Made by a program: the position numbers and the translations under genes
Origin: Candidatus Brachythrix odensensis
GTDB lineage: Bacteria; Chloroflexota; Anaerolineae; J036; Brachytrichaceae
Direction of reading: 5' to 3'
Length of the DNA: 64,000 nt
Assembly: GCA_016714465.1 (NCBI GenBank)
Contig: JADKDT010000009.1
Span: 1-64,000, forward strand
Part shown: in pieces, positions 24,790-33,552 of the stretch
Layout of the letters: each line of letters starts with the position of its first letter
Numbering within the stretch: the stretch's first letter is position 1
Notes under the pieces: generated by a model
The model's database searches: none
The model's input: only the letters and a program-made list of their open reading frames with translations
Told to the model about the DNA's origin: nothing

Positions 24790-25865
24790 TCAGTGTTTCC
24801 CTGTTCGCCCCGCGCGCCCTGGGCGCGCCGCCAATTGGCTGAGGCCGCGCCCGATCACGGCCGACAAGACAAGCGCGCCCTGGATGACGCCGGCCAGGGC
24901 CGACTCCAACTGAAACTGGATCGGCAGGGCCAGGCTGCCCACGTTCAGGACGCTGAAGAACGCGGCGACCGGCAGGACCATCAGCGCGTTGAAGTTGCCC
25001 AGCATCACGATCAGGAGCGACAGGAAGCCTAGATTGCTCGAGATATTCGGGATGAGGCGGTGGAACACCGCCAGGACCTGGAGCGCGCCGGCCATCCCGG
25101 CGAACGCGCCGCACAACGCAAAAGCGCTCAACATGTAGCGTGTGGCGGGCACGCCCTGGACGGTGGCTGCCCGGCTGTTCAACCCGACCGCGCGCAGGCG
25201 CAGGCCGAAGTAGGTGTTGCGCATCACGATGATCGTGAAGATCAGGGCGGCCCCGGCGATGGCGAGGGCGATCGGACTGGCCTCGGTGTTGCCTACAGAG
25301 GGAAGCCAGACCGTCTCGGGGAAGGGCGCCGTGCCGCTCATCGAGGCGACACCGGGCGTTTCCATGGGCCGAAGATGAGATACACCGCCAGGCCCTGGGC
25401 GACGAAGTTCAGGCCGAGCCCGGCGAAGATCTCGCTGATCCGAAAGCCGACGTTCAGCCCGCCGGCGAGGAGCGCCCACAGCGTGCCGCCCAGCACGCCG
25501 GCCAGCAGCCCGCCGATGATGGCCGGCGCGCCGGGGGCGACGTCTTGCAGCAGGCGCAGGGCGAGGGTGGCCGCGATCCCGCCCGCCATCATCTGGCCCT
25601 CGATGCCGAGGTTGTACAACCCGGCGTTGAAGGTGAAGATCAGCCCGCAGGCGCACAGCGTCAGCGGCACGAGGGTGGCGAGGACTCGCGCGAATTGGTC
25701 GGGGGTGCCAAACGCGCCGCCCACCATCGCCCCGAGTACCTCGAACGGCGACTGTCCCGACAGCACGATGATGGCGGCGATGAAGAGCAGGCCGACCGCG
25801 ATGGCGCCGAAGCGGTAGGCGGTGCCGCGGGTCAGGCTGGGCGCGCTGGGCGTTGGCTGGGTCAT
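24790..25865 (-). CDS. ABC transporter permease, BMP/nucleoside-uptake type (first permease; frameshifted)
   Basis: About 358 residues after joining two frames near 25353, in GPWKRPGVASMSGTAPFPE, where one G appears to be missing. The first part has FNAGLYNLGIEGQMMAGG, the signature of YufP-like permeases; the second has MRNTYFGLRLRAVGLN and YMLSAFALCGAFAGMAGALQ. It forms the membrane channel with the second permease. The break falls in a G-run and the reading frames on both sides are intact, pointing to an indel error. Confidence 0.87.
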
Positions 25866-25892
25866 GGGGCGTGGGAGATGTCGCGGGTGGGC

Positions 25893-27404
25893 TCAGGCGG
25901 TGAGATCGCCGCCGATCATCCGGCCGAGCCGGCCGACGTCGAGTTGGTTGGCATCGATGGGCGGGGCGACCTTGCCCCCGCTGAAGACGATGACCCGGTC
26001 GCTGTATTGCATGATCTCGTCCAGGTCGGACGAGGCGAACAGGATGGCGGTGCCGCGGGCGCAGCGCGCGCGGAGCAGCCCCCACACCCACATCGCCGAC
26101 TCGACGTCGAGCCCGCGGGTGGGGTGCTCCATCAGGATCAGGTTGAGGCTGGGCGGCATCAGGGCCAGTTGGGCGCGTTGCTGGTTGCCGCCTGACAGGC
26201 GCTCGACCCGCGAGTCGGGCCGGCCGCGGATGTTGAGGGGCGGTGATGGCTTTCTCGGCGCCCTCGGTCGCGGCGGCCCGGTCAACAAACACCCCGGCGC
26301 GCCCGGCGATGGACTTGCGCAGGGCGATGTGATCTTCGAGGGTGAGCCCGCCGATCAGGCCGTCCTTGAGCCGGTCGGCGGGGAGATAGGCGATCCCGGC
26401 CCGCAGGTAGGCGTGGTGCGTTTGATGGGTCAGGTCGGCCTGGCCGAGCAGGCGCCCGGCGGCGGCGGGGTGCAGCCCGGCGCAATGCAGCAGGAGCAGG
26501 CGCTGGCCGCTGCCTTCGAGCCCGGACAGCCCGATGATCTCGCCCTTGCGGATGGCGAAGTCGGGGACTTGAAGACGCAGCCGGCCATCCTCGAGCACGA
26601 TCCCAGTCAGGCTGATGGCGGGCTGTTCCTGGCGATGGGTCTCGCGCGAGGGCGCGGCGAGCTCGCGCCCGAACATCATCGTCACCAGGGCCGAGGCCAG
26701 GCGCTGGGAGGACTCGAGCAGGCGGCCGTCCTCGCGCAGGGTCTTGGTCCCCACGACCTTGCCCCGCCGCATCACGGTGACTTCGTCGCACAGGGCCTCG
26801 ACGTCCTCGAGCTTGTGCGAGACGAAGATGATCGAGCGGCCATCGGCGGCCAGGCGCTTAACGGCGGCAAAGAGCTGGTCCTTCTGCATGGCCGAGATGC
26901 CGGTGGTGGGCTCGTCGAGGATGAGGGTCTTCGCGCCGAGGGCCATCAAACGGATAATCTCAAGCTGTTGGCGCTCGCCGACGGTCAGGTCGCCACGCGT
27001 TCGCGCGGGTCGATCCGGAAGCCGAGGGTTTTGGAGATCCTTGCGAAGGTTGCGGCGGCCTGGCGGGCGTCGAGAAAGCCGGCGCGCGACCAGGCCGAAG
27101 CGCCGGCCATCAGGTTATCGAGGACGGTCAGGGCCGGGACGTCGAGCGGATCCTGGTGCAGCATGCCGATCCCGGCCCGGGTGGCGTCGGCGGGGGTTTC
27201 GATCTTGATGGGCTTGCCCTCGATCAGGATTTCGCCGCTGTCGTGGGTGATGAAGCCGGTCAGGATCTTGGCCAGGGTGCTCTTGCCGGCCCCGTTCTCG
27301 CCGAGCAGGCCGTGGACCTTGCCCGGACGGACGAGGAGCGACACGTCGTCGTTGGCGTGGACCGCGCCAAAATGCTTGTGGATGTGGCGGAGTTCAACCT
27401 TCAT
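25893..27404 (-). CDS. ABC transporter ATPase with two ATP-binding domains (two frameshifts)
   Basis: About 504 residues over three frames (breaks near 26993 and 26240). First ATPase domain: GLLGENGAGKSTLAKIL (Walker A), then VGERQQLEIIRLMALGAKTLILDEPTTG (degenerate signature and Walker B). Second: IGLSGLEGSGQRLLLLHCAGL in place of Walker A, and LSGGNQQRAQLALMPPSLNLILMEHPTRG. The non-canonical second domain and the order are typical of YufO/RbsA-like ATPases of BMP importers. It energises both permeases. Both breaks lie at G-runs. Confidence 0.9.
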
Positions 27405-27422
27405 GGCTCGGTGGGGTTTCAT

Positions 27423-27798
<376 letters not shown>

Positions 27799-27835
27799 AA
27801 AAACACCTCCGGGCTGGATGTCCAACCCGGAGGTG
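27799..27835 (-). terminator. Intrinsic terminator of the BMP binding-protein gene
   Basis: On the reverse strand CACCTCCGGG...CCCGGAGGTG (27835-27804) is followed by TTTTTGAG. It lies 67 bp after the lipoprotein stop and before the ATPase gene, so the binding protein can be made in excess over the membrane parts. Confidence 0.8.
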
Positions 27836-27902
27836 TGCATTGACTGAGGCCAGCCGCGCCACCGGCGCGGCTCTACGGCGGTCGGCCGTCCGCGGTCAAC
27901 GC

Positions 27903-29234
27903 CTACTTGCTCTTGCCGTCAATCCCCTGCACGAGCTGCTCCATGTACCAGATCTGCTTCGGGGTGGCGGTGGCGCCGTCTTTCACGAAGTCAGTCCCGT
28001 CCTGGAACTTGATTGGGCCTTTCCATGGGTTGACGCTGCCGTCGGCCAGGCCCTTGATGAACTCGTCGAGCTTGGCGGCGTTGTCGCCCAGGGCCTTGCC
28101 CTTGGTGTAGCCAATCATCGACGAGTCGACGTTGTTGATGTCCTTCCAGTCCGGGGCGGCCCACACGAATGGATAGTTGTTGAACTTGCCGTCCTGGGCG
28201 GCCTTGATGGCCTTCACATACTCGGGGCCCCAGTTGAAATAGGGCGAGCCCAGGCACTGATCAGCCGCGATATCGCAACCGGTCTTCAGGTCGTAGTGGA
28301 CGAACTTGACCTTCTTGCCTGCGGCGGCGGCCTTCTTGGTTTCCTGCGCGGCCTCCGGCGTGTCGAGGCCGGAAATCGTCACGTCGTAGCCGCCGTTGAT
28401 GAACTCATTCATCACCTTGGTCGGGTCGAGCGTAACGCCCGGGATGTTGAACCAGAAGCCGATCCAATTGACCCGGAATGACAGCTCGCTGGCCTTCTTG
28501 CCGCGATACTTCTCGAAGCAGTAGCGCGCGCCGAGGTAAGCCGAGGACACCAGGCGCCGGGTCTCTTCGTTGATCAGCGGCCCGATGTAGGCGATCTTGC
28601 CGGTTTCGGTGCCGAGCGCCGCGGCGCAGCCGCCGATCATCTTGCCGTACTCCATCTGGCCCATGATGTTGGCCAGATTGGGCTGGTTCTTGAACGAGGC
28701 GCCATCCTTCCACGAGTAGTCGCCCGAGGCATGAATGACTGGCATGTTCGGATACTTCTTGGCCGTCTCTAGCGCGTCGTCCTTGAAGTCATCCGAGTTG
28801 AAGATGATCATCTTTGTGCCCTTGGCGATCAGATCGTCGGCGACCTGGGTGCCCTTGACGTTCGGGCGGTCGGCCGGGTTGACCTTGTCGACGAAGTCAA
28901 AGGTGACTCCGGGGATCTTGGCGCTGACATAGGCGGCGGCGTCAACATGGGCCTGGTTCCAGCCGCCATCGTTGGGCGGCCCGACCAGGATCATCCCGAT
29001 CTTGTAGGCAACGGGCTTCGGCACGTCGGTCGGCTTGGGGACGTCGGTCGGCTTCGGGGCGTCAGTGGGCTTGGGCGCAGCGGTCGGCGGAACGACAGTG
29101 GGCGCGGCGACGGTGGGCTTCGGCGCTTCGGTCGGCTTGGGCGGCACGGCGGTCGGGGTCGCCGCGCCGCAGGCTGCGAGCAACAGGCCGGTGATGGCCA
29201 GCGCCGCAACGGCGGAACTTCGGGTGTGGGACAT
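27903..29234 (-). CDS. BMP-family substrate-binding lipoprotein
   Basis: 443 residues. A signal peptide ends in the lipobox LLLAAC (Cys22), followed by a 50-residue Pro/Thr/Lys linker with repeated PKPTDVPKP units, then the BMP domain beginning YKIGMILVGPPNDGGWNQAHVDAA, the ligand-loop signature of PnrA/BMP proteins. It captures a nucleoside-like ligand for the ABC importer encoded just downstream. FNSDDFKDDAL and IHASGDYSWKDG also fit. The linker is typical of Chloroflexota lipoproteins. Expression is probably set by the leader at 29274-29363. Confidence 0.93.
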   Translation of the reverse strand: MSHTRSSAVAALAITGLLLAACGAATPTAVPPKPTEAPKPTVAAPTVVPPTAAPKPTDAPKPTDVPKPTDVPKPVAYKIGMILVGPPNDGGWNQAHVDAAAYVSAKIPGVTFDFVDKVNPADRPNVKGTQVADDLIAKGTKMIIFNSDDFKDDALETAKKYPNMPVIHASGDYSWKDGASFKNQPNLANIMGQMEYGKMIGGCAAALGTETGKIAYIGPLINEETRRLVSSAYLGARYCFEKYRGKKASELSFRVNWIGFWFNIPGVTLDPTKVMNEFINGGYDVTISGLDTPEAAQETKKAAAAGKKVKFVHYDLKTGCDIAADQCLGSPYFNWGPEYVKAIKAAQDGKFNNYPFVWAAPDWKDINNVDSSMIGYTKGKALGDNAAKLDEFIKGLADGSVNPWKGPIKFQDGTDFVKDGATATPKQIWYMEQLVQGIDGKSK

Positions 29235-29273
29235 GGGGTTTCCTCCTTCGGTTATGGGTCGGACGGACGCAAC

Positions 29274-29363
29274 AAAAAAAGCGGCTGCCCAGACACTCAG
29301 TGTTGAGAAAGTCTTGACATCCGCTTCATGACGGTCCGTCTCCTCAGTTACATTCGGATTATA
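29274..29363 (-). promoter_or_regulatory. Promoter and attenuator-like leader of the BMP gene
   Basis: Reverse strand: TATAAT (29363-29358), then about 75 nt of leader containing GACGGACCGTC (29340-29330) and a long imperfect stem AAGCGG...CCGC (29326-29281) ending in TTTTTTT (29280-29274). A second stretch with AGGAGG leads to the ATG at 29234. A terminator between promoter and gene implies regulated readthrough. I do not recognise a known riboswitch class; the purine motif is not apparent. Confidence 0.6.
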
Positions 29364-29392
29364 GCTGTGGCGTCGCCGAACAGATCAGTTAT

Positions 29393-29433
29393 CCGAGATT
29401 GACATGCCCGCGAAGCGGGCATGTCAATCTCGG
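29393..29433. repeat. Hairpin element (19-bp perfect arms, GAA loop)
   Basis: Arms 29393-29411 and 29415-29433 (CCGAGATTGACATGCCCGC) enclose GAA. It is 12 bp past the nadB stop on the reverse strand and 30 bp upstream of the BMP promoter. No T-run follows. Confidence 0.87.
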
Positions 29434-29445
29434 AACAACCCTGGT

Positions 29446-31013
29446 CTAGGTGCGATAGTGACAGCCGACGCTGGTCTTGTTCTCCCAGGCCGCCATCGCC
29501 ACGATCACGGCCGAGCGGACGGCGTTGCGCAGCCCGATCAGATCGTCGGTGACTTTGCCGGCCCGGTAGAAGCTCTCGATCTCGGTCTCGAGATGGCGCA
29601 GCTCGCTCAAAGCGCGATCGAGGCGAGGCGTGTTGCGGGCCAGACCGACGTAATTCCACATCAGGTGCTGGATGACGGTCATGTCCTGGGCCAGCAGGGC
29701 GGGGTCGGCGGCGACCGCGCCGCTGTCCTGCCAGGCGGGAATGCTGGCAGGTTGTAGGGCCGCATCGCCGGCGGCATGGGCGACGATATCCTCGCCGGCC
29801 CGCACCCCCCACACCAGGCCCTCGAGCAGCGACGTGCTGGCCAGGCGGTTCGCCCCGTGCAGCCCGGTGCAGGCCACCTCGCCCACTGCGGACAAGCTTA
29901 TCAATCGTTGTGCGCCCCTCCAGGTCGGTCCACACTCCGCCGCAGAAGTAATGGGCGGCCGGCGCGACCGGGACGAGGTCGCGGGTCGGATCGATCCCCG
30001 TGCTCGACGCAGAACGCGACAATGGTCGGGAAGTGAGCGTGAATGCGCTCGGCCGGGATCGTGCTGCGCAGATCGAGATACACGTGGCTCAGCCCGTTTT
30101 CGAGCATTTCGAAGTAGATGCTGCGCGAGACCACGTCGCGCGGGGCGAGGTCCTTCCATTCCGGGCTGTACTTGGCCATGAAGCGGGTCCCGTCGGCGTG
30201 ACACAACTGGGCCCCGTCACCGCGGACGGCCTCGGAAATCAGAAACGGCTGGGCGCCTGGTTGGACAAAGACCGTTGGATGGAACTGGACGAATTCGGCG
30301 TTGATGACTCGCGCCCCGGCCCGGTAGGCCATGGCCAGACCGTCGCCGCGCGCGCCGGGCGGATTGGTGCTGCGCAGAAAGATCTGCCCCAGCCCGCCGG
30401 TGGCAAGCACCGTGCGTTTGGCGAGCACGCGCATCACCCGGCCCGCGGCCCGGTCGAGGACATACGCCCCGGCGCACGACTGTGGCTCGTAGATGCGCAG
30501 CCGGTCGAGGGCGTGGTGGGCGGGGGTGAGCAGGTCGATGGCGGTGTGGCCGGCCAGGAGGGCGATGTTGGGATGCTGGCGCAGCGCCTCGATCAGGGCG
30601 ATCTCGATCGCCGCCCCGGTCCGGTCGGCGGCGTGGATGATCCGGGGCAGATGGTGGCCGCCCTCGCGGGCGAGCGAGACATCCCCGTCGTGGGTGTCGA
30701 AGGGCACCTTCAGCCGGTCGATGAGGATTTTCTTGACCAGGCCCGGGCCCTCCGTCGCGAGTTGGGCCACCGCGGCCGGGTTGCAGTAGCCTGCTCCGGC
30801 CGCGATGATGTCCTCTTCGAGCAACGCAGGCGAATCATCCTTGCCCTTGTAAATGATTCCGCCCTGGGCCCAGTTGGTGTTGCTGCTCAGCGGGTCGCGC
30901 GAGCGGGTGATCATCGTCACCCGCAGGCCTGCGTCGGCGGCAACCAGAGCGGCCGAGCCGCCCGCGATGCCGCTGCCAATGATGAGGACGTCGGTCTCAA
31001 TGAGATCTTCCAT
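29446..31013 (-). CDS. nadB: L-aspartate oxidase (two frameshifts)
   Basis: About 521 residues when restored. It oxidises aspartate to iminoaspartate for NAD synthesis. The FAD fold VLIIGSGIAGGSAALVAAD and NTNWAQGGI start the protein; TGGLGQIFLRSTNPPGARGDGLAMAYRAGA, EFVQFHPT and HYFCGGVWTD follow. The frame breaks at a C4 run near 29997 and again near 29893 (before AVGEVACTGLHGANRLA). The helical C-terminus ends at 29446. The AGGAAGGA ribosome site overlaps the end of the hairpin at 31024-31070. Last gene of nadC-nadA-nadB. Confidence 0.93.
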
Positions 31014-31023
31014 CGTGAATCCT

Positions 31024-31070
31024 TCCTGACGCGATAGGCCTTGGCGGAGCCAGGGCCTATCGCGTCAGGA
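31024..31070. repeat. Hairpin element (22-bp arms, GGA loop) before nadB
   Basis: Arms 31024-31045 and 31049-31070 (TCCTGACGCGATAGGCC type) with one wobble position enclose GGA. On the nadB strand the 3' arm ends in TCAGGA, which is the first half of the nadB Shine-Dalgarno site AGGAAGGA, 10 nt from the ATG. The structure fills the whole nadA-nadB gap. Confidence 0.88.
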
Positions 31071-31077
31071 GAACTTC

Positions 31078-32160
31078 TTAGTCGTGTTTGCCTTTGCCCC
31101 CGATCTTGATCATCCGGTCGACGGCCTGGAAGGCCTTCACCCGGATCTCCTCGGGCACGTCGATGACGTAGCGGGTCTTCTGCAGGGCCAGCAGGGTGTC
31201 CTGCAGGGTGATCTCGTTCATGTGCGGGCAGCGCACGCTGCACATCCGGAGCATCTCCTTGTCCGGGTTGGCCCCCATGATGTTGTCGGCCATGCTGCAC
31301 TCGGTGAGCAGGAGATAGCGCGGGGCTTTGCTGTCGGCGACGTATTTCATCATCGCCGTCGTGCTGCCGCTGTAGTCAGAGGCGGCCACGACCTCGGGCG
31401 AGCACTCGGGATGGGCGAGGATGAGCACGTCGGGGAACTGGGCCCGCACGTCGTCGATGTCCTGCACGGTGAACTTCTCGTGCACTTCGCAGCGGCCGTG
31501 CCAGCCGATCATGTCGTACTCGAGGGTGGGATCCTTGTCAGCGGCGGCCTTGGGCGCGCTGCTCGGGAAGATGATCGTCTTGCCGGTCTCGCGGGCGATG
31601 TTGCGGGCGAGATATTCGTCAGGCAGGAAGATGATCCGTTGGGCGCCGAGCGAGGCGACGACCTCGGCCGCGTTGCCGCTGGTGCAGCAGATGTCGGTCT
31701 CGGCCTTGACGTCGGCATACGTATTCACGTAGGTGACGACCGGCACGCCGGGGTATTTGGCCTTGAGCTTGCGCACGTCATCGGCGGTGATCGCCGAGGC
31801 CAGCGAGCAGCCGGCCACCCGGGCGGGCAGCAGCACGGTCCGGCTGGGGTTGAGGATCTTGGCGGTCTCGGCCATGAAGCGCACCCCGCAGAACACGATG
31901 ATGTCGGCCTCGGACACGGCCGCCTTGCGGCTGAGCTCGAGCGAGTCGCCGATGAAGTCCGGGATGCTGTGGAACAGCGTCGGCTCCATGTAGTTGTGGC
32001 CCAGGATCACGGCGTTGCGCTCCTTCTTGAGCGCGTTGATCTGGGCGGCGATCTTGGACTTGTAGAAGAGCTCGGCGTCGGGGACGACGTCGTGGAGCTT
32101 GGCCTTGAGGGCCTGATACATCTTGTCGGGGTCGGTGATGGTGGAGGTGTCGGTAGCCAT
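31078..32160 (-). CDS. nadA: Quinolinate synthase
   Basis: 360 residues. NadA condenses iminoaspartate and dihydroxyacetone phosphate to quinolinate using a [4Fe-4S] cluster. The three cluster cysteines are in FCGVRFMAETAKIL, DICCTSGNA and MCSVRCPHMNEI. HNYMEPTLFHSIPDFIGDSLELS and HPECSPEV also match the family. It overlaps nothing but is 12 bp from nadC, transcribed nadC-nadA-nadB, a complete route from aspartate to nicotinate mononucleotide. Confidence 0.97.
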   Translation of the reverse strand: MATDTSTITDPDKMYQALKAKLHDVVPDAELFYKSKIAAQINALKKERNAVILGHNYMEPTLFHSIPDFIGDSLELSRKAAVSEADIIVFCGVRFMAETAKILNPSRTVLLPARVAGCSLASAITADDVRKLKAKYPGVPVVTYVNTYADVKAETDICCTSGNAAEVVASLGAQRIIFLPDEYLARNIARETGKTIIFPSSAPKAAADKDPTLEYDMIGWHGRCEVHEKFTVQDIDDVRAQFPDVLILAHPECSPEVVAASDYSGSTTAMMKYVADSKAPRYLLLTECSMADNIMGANPDKEMLRMCSVRCPHMNEITLQDTLLALQKTRYVIDVPEEIRVKAFQAVDRMIKIGGKGKHD

Positions 32161-32172
32161 GGGGAGCGGCCC

Positions 32173-33039
32173 TCAGCCGCGCAGGGGCGCCGGATCGCTC
32201 AGCCAGAGCGAGATATCCAGAGCCTTGACCGAATGGGTGACGGAACCGGTGGAGATGAAGTCGACGCCGGTCGCGGCGATGGCCCCGACCGTTTCCAGGG
32301 TGACGTTGCCGCTGGCTTCCAGCGGCGTGCGCCCGTTCGTCAGGCGGACCGCGTCGGCCATCTGAGCCGGGCTCATGTTGTCGAGCATGATCCGGTCGAC
32401 GTTGAGCGTCAGCGCCTCGCGCAGCTCGTCGAAGGTGCGGGTCTCGACCTCGATCGGGAGATGGCGCGGGTCGCCGGCCCGCACCCGCGCGACGGCCTGA
32501 GTGATGCTCCCGCCGCAGGCCGCGATGTGGTTGTTCTTGATCAGGACCATGTCATACAGCCCGATCCGGTGATTGGTCCCCCCGCCGATGGCGAAGGCGG
32601 CCTTGTCCAACGTGCGAAGGCCGGGCACGGTCTTGCGCGTGTCGAGGATCTTGGCCTTGCCGCCGGCCGCCGCGATGGCGGCTGTATAGGCCAGCGCGGC
32701 CGTGGCAATCCCGCTCATGCGCTGGAGCAGGTTGAGGGCGGTCCGTTCGCCCGAGAGCAGGGCCCGGGCGGGGCCGCGCACGGTCGCGAGGGTCTGGCCC
32801 GGGCGCAGCTCCGCGCCGTCGGCGACCAGGCGGGTGACGGCACAGCGCGGGTCGAGCAGGCTGAAGGCGAGCGCGGCCACGTCCAGCCCGGCCAGCACGC
32901 CGCTGGCTTTGGCCACGAAGCGCCCGTCCATGCCCAGGTCGGCCGCCACGGTGTTTAGGGTGGTTACATCGCCGTCGCCGATGTCCTCATCCAGCGCGCG
33001 CTGGACGATGGCGACGATCTCGGGGGTGATTGCGATCAT
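32173..33039 (-). CDS. nadC: Nicotinate-nucleotide pyrophosphorylase (quinolinate phosphoribosyltransferase)
   Basis: 288 residues. NadC converts quinolinate and PRPP to nicotinate mononucleotide. Conserved parts are RALDEDIGDGDVTT, ERTALNLLQRMSGIAT, ILDTRKTVPGLRTLDKAA, GGGTNHRIGLYDMVLIKNNH and EASGNVTLETV with the final GVDFISTGSVTHSV. Length is usual. First gene of the nad operon; the upstream 100 bp carry the inverted CAGATT repeat at 33073-33166. Confidence 0.97.
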   Translation of the reverse strand: MIAITPEIVAIVQRALDEDIGDGDVTTLNTVAADLGMDGRFVAKASGVLAGLDVAALAFSLLDPRCAVTRLVADGAELRPGQTLATVRGPARALLSGERTALNLLQRMSGIATAALAYTAAIAAAGGKAKILDTRKTVPGLRTLDKAAFAIGGGTNHRIGLYDMVLIKNNHIAACGGSITQAVARVRAGDPRHLPIEVETRTFDELREALTLNVDRIMLDNMSPAQMADAVRLTNGRTPLEASGNVTLETVGAIAATGVDFISTGSVTHSVKALDISLWLSDPAPLRG

Positions 33040-33072
33040 CGTGGGGATTGTACTGGCCTGCGCTGGAATCTA

Positions 33073-33166
33073 TCCGCAGATTAACGCAGATTGACGCAGA
33101 TTCCTTTTCCAAAAAGGGGCCCGAAATCCTAAGCTAAATCTGCGTGAATCTGCGTTAATCTGCGGA
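33073..33166. repeat. Inverted pair of three-unit CAGATT-type repeats
   Basis: Left copy TCCGCAGATTAACGCAGATT... (33073-33102) faces an inverted copy at 33137-33166 across a 34-bp spacer. It occupies the divergent gap between nadC and the SAM riboswitch promoter. Confidence 0.85.
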
Positions 33167-33183
33167 CAAGAAAACAGATCGAC

Positions 33184-33211
33184 TTGACAAACGGGAGAAA
33201 ACCCGTAACAT
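33184..33211 (+). promoter_or_regulatory. Sigma-70-like promoter for the SAM-riboswitch transcript
   Basis: TTGACA (33184-33189), a 16-bp spacer and TAACAT (33206-33211). It is 45 bp upstream of the riboswitch and well placed to drive it. Confidence 0.65.
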
Positions 33212-33257
33212 CTGCCGCTCACAACCGAATAGCAGATCGTCTTCGGACGAAATCGCA

Positions 33258-33445
33258 CTCTTATCCAGAGAGGTGGAGGGAACGGCCCTTTGAAACCTCG
33301 GCAACCTGAACGGCTCCAAAAAGCCGACAAGGTGCCAAATCCGTCAGTGGCGCCACGAGGCGCGTCGAACTGGGAGATGAGAGACGGCCATGGCAACCTT
33401 GTCAATCGCCCTCTCACACACCGTGCGGGAGGGCGATTTGCTTTT
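33258..33445 (+). promoter_or_regulatory. SAM-I riboswitch (S-box) with terminator
   Basis: The aptamer core is clear: CTCTTATCCAGAGAGGTGGA, then GGCCCTTTGAAACCTCGGCAACC, with the P1 strand GATGAGAG closing at 33376-33383. The expression platform follows as ATCGCCCTC...GAGGGCGAT (33405-33437) plus TTGCTTTT. High S-adenosylmethionine should end transcription before the trans-sulfuration gene. A further hairpin element lies between this switch and the coding start. Confidence 0.95.
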
Positions 33446-33476
33446 CGGGTTGACAACAATATGCACTAATAGAACA

Positions 33477-33527
33477 CTTTTGGAGAGGATATCCCCCGGC
33501 CCCGCCGGGGGATATCCTCTCCAAAAG
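33477..33527. repeat. Hairpin element (24-bp perfect arms, CCC loop)
   Basis: Arms 33477-33500 and 33504-33527 (CTTTTGGAGAGGATATCCCC type) are perfect. It lies downstream of the riboswitch terminator and 25 nt upstream of the likely TTG start. TTGACA at 33450 just before it has no good -10 partner. Confidence 0.87.
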
Positions 33528-33552
33528 AGAGTTTTGTTAGGAGTTGCTAACC

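Noticed and set aside
29393..29433. Terminator of nadB
   Set aside because: It is well placed, but no T-run follows on either strand; listed as a hairpin element instead.
31084..32958. A 624-codon forward frame opposite nadA and nadC
   Set aside because: Antisense shadow of two well-conserved genes; its translation shows no family features.
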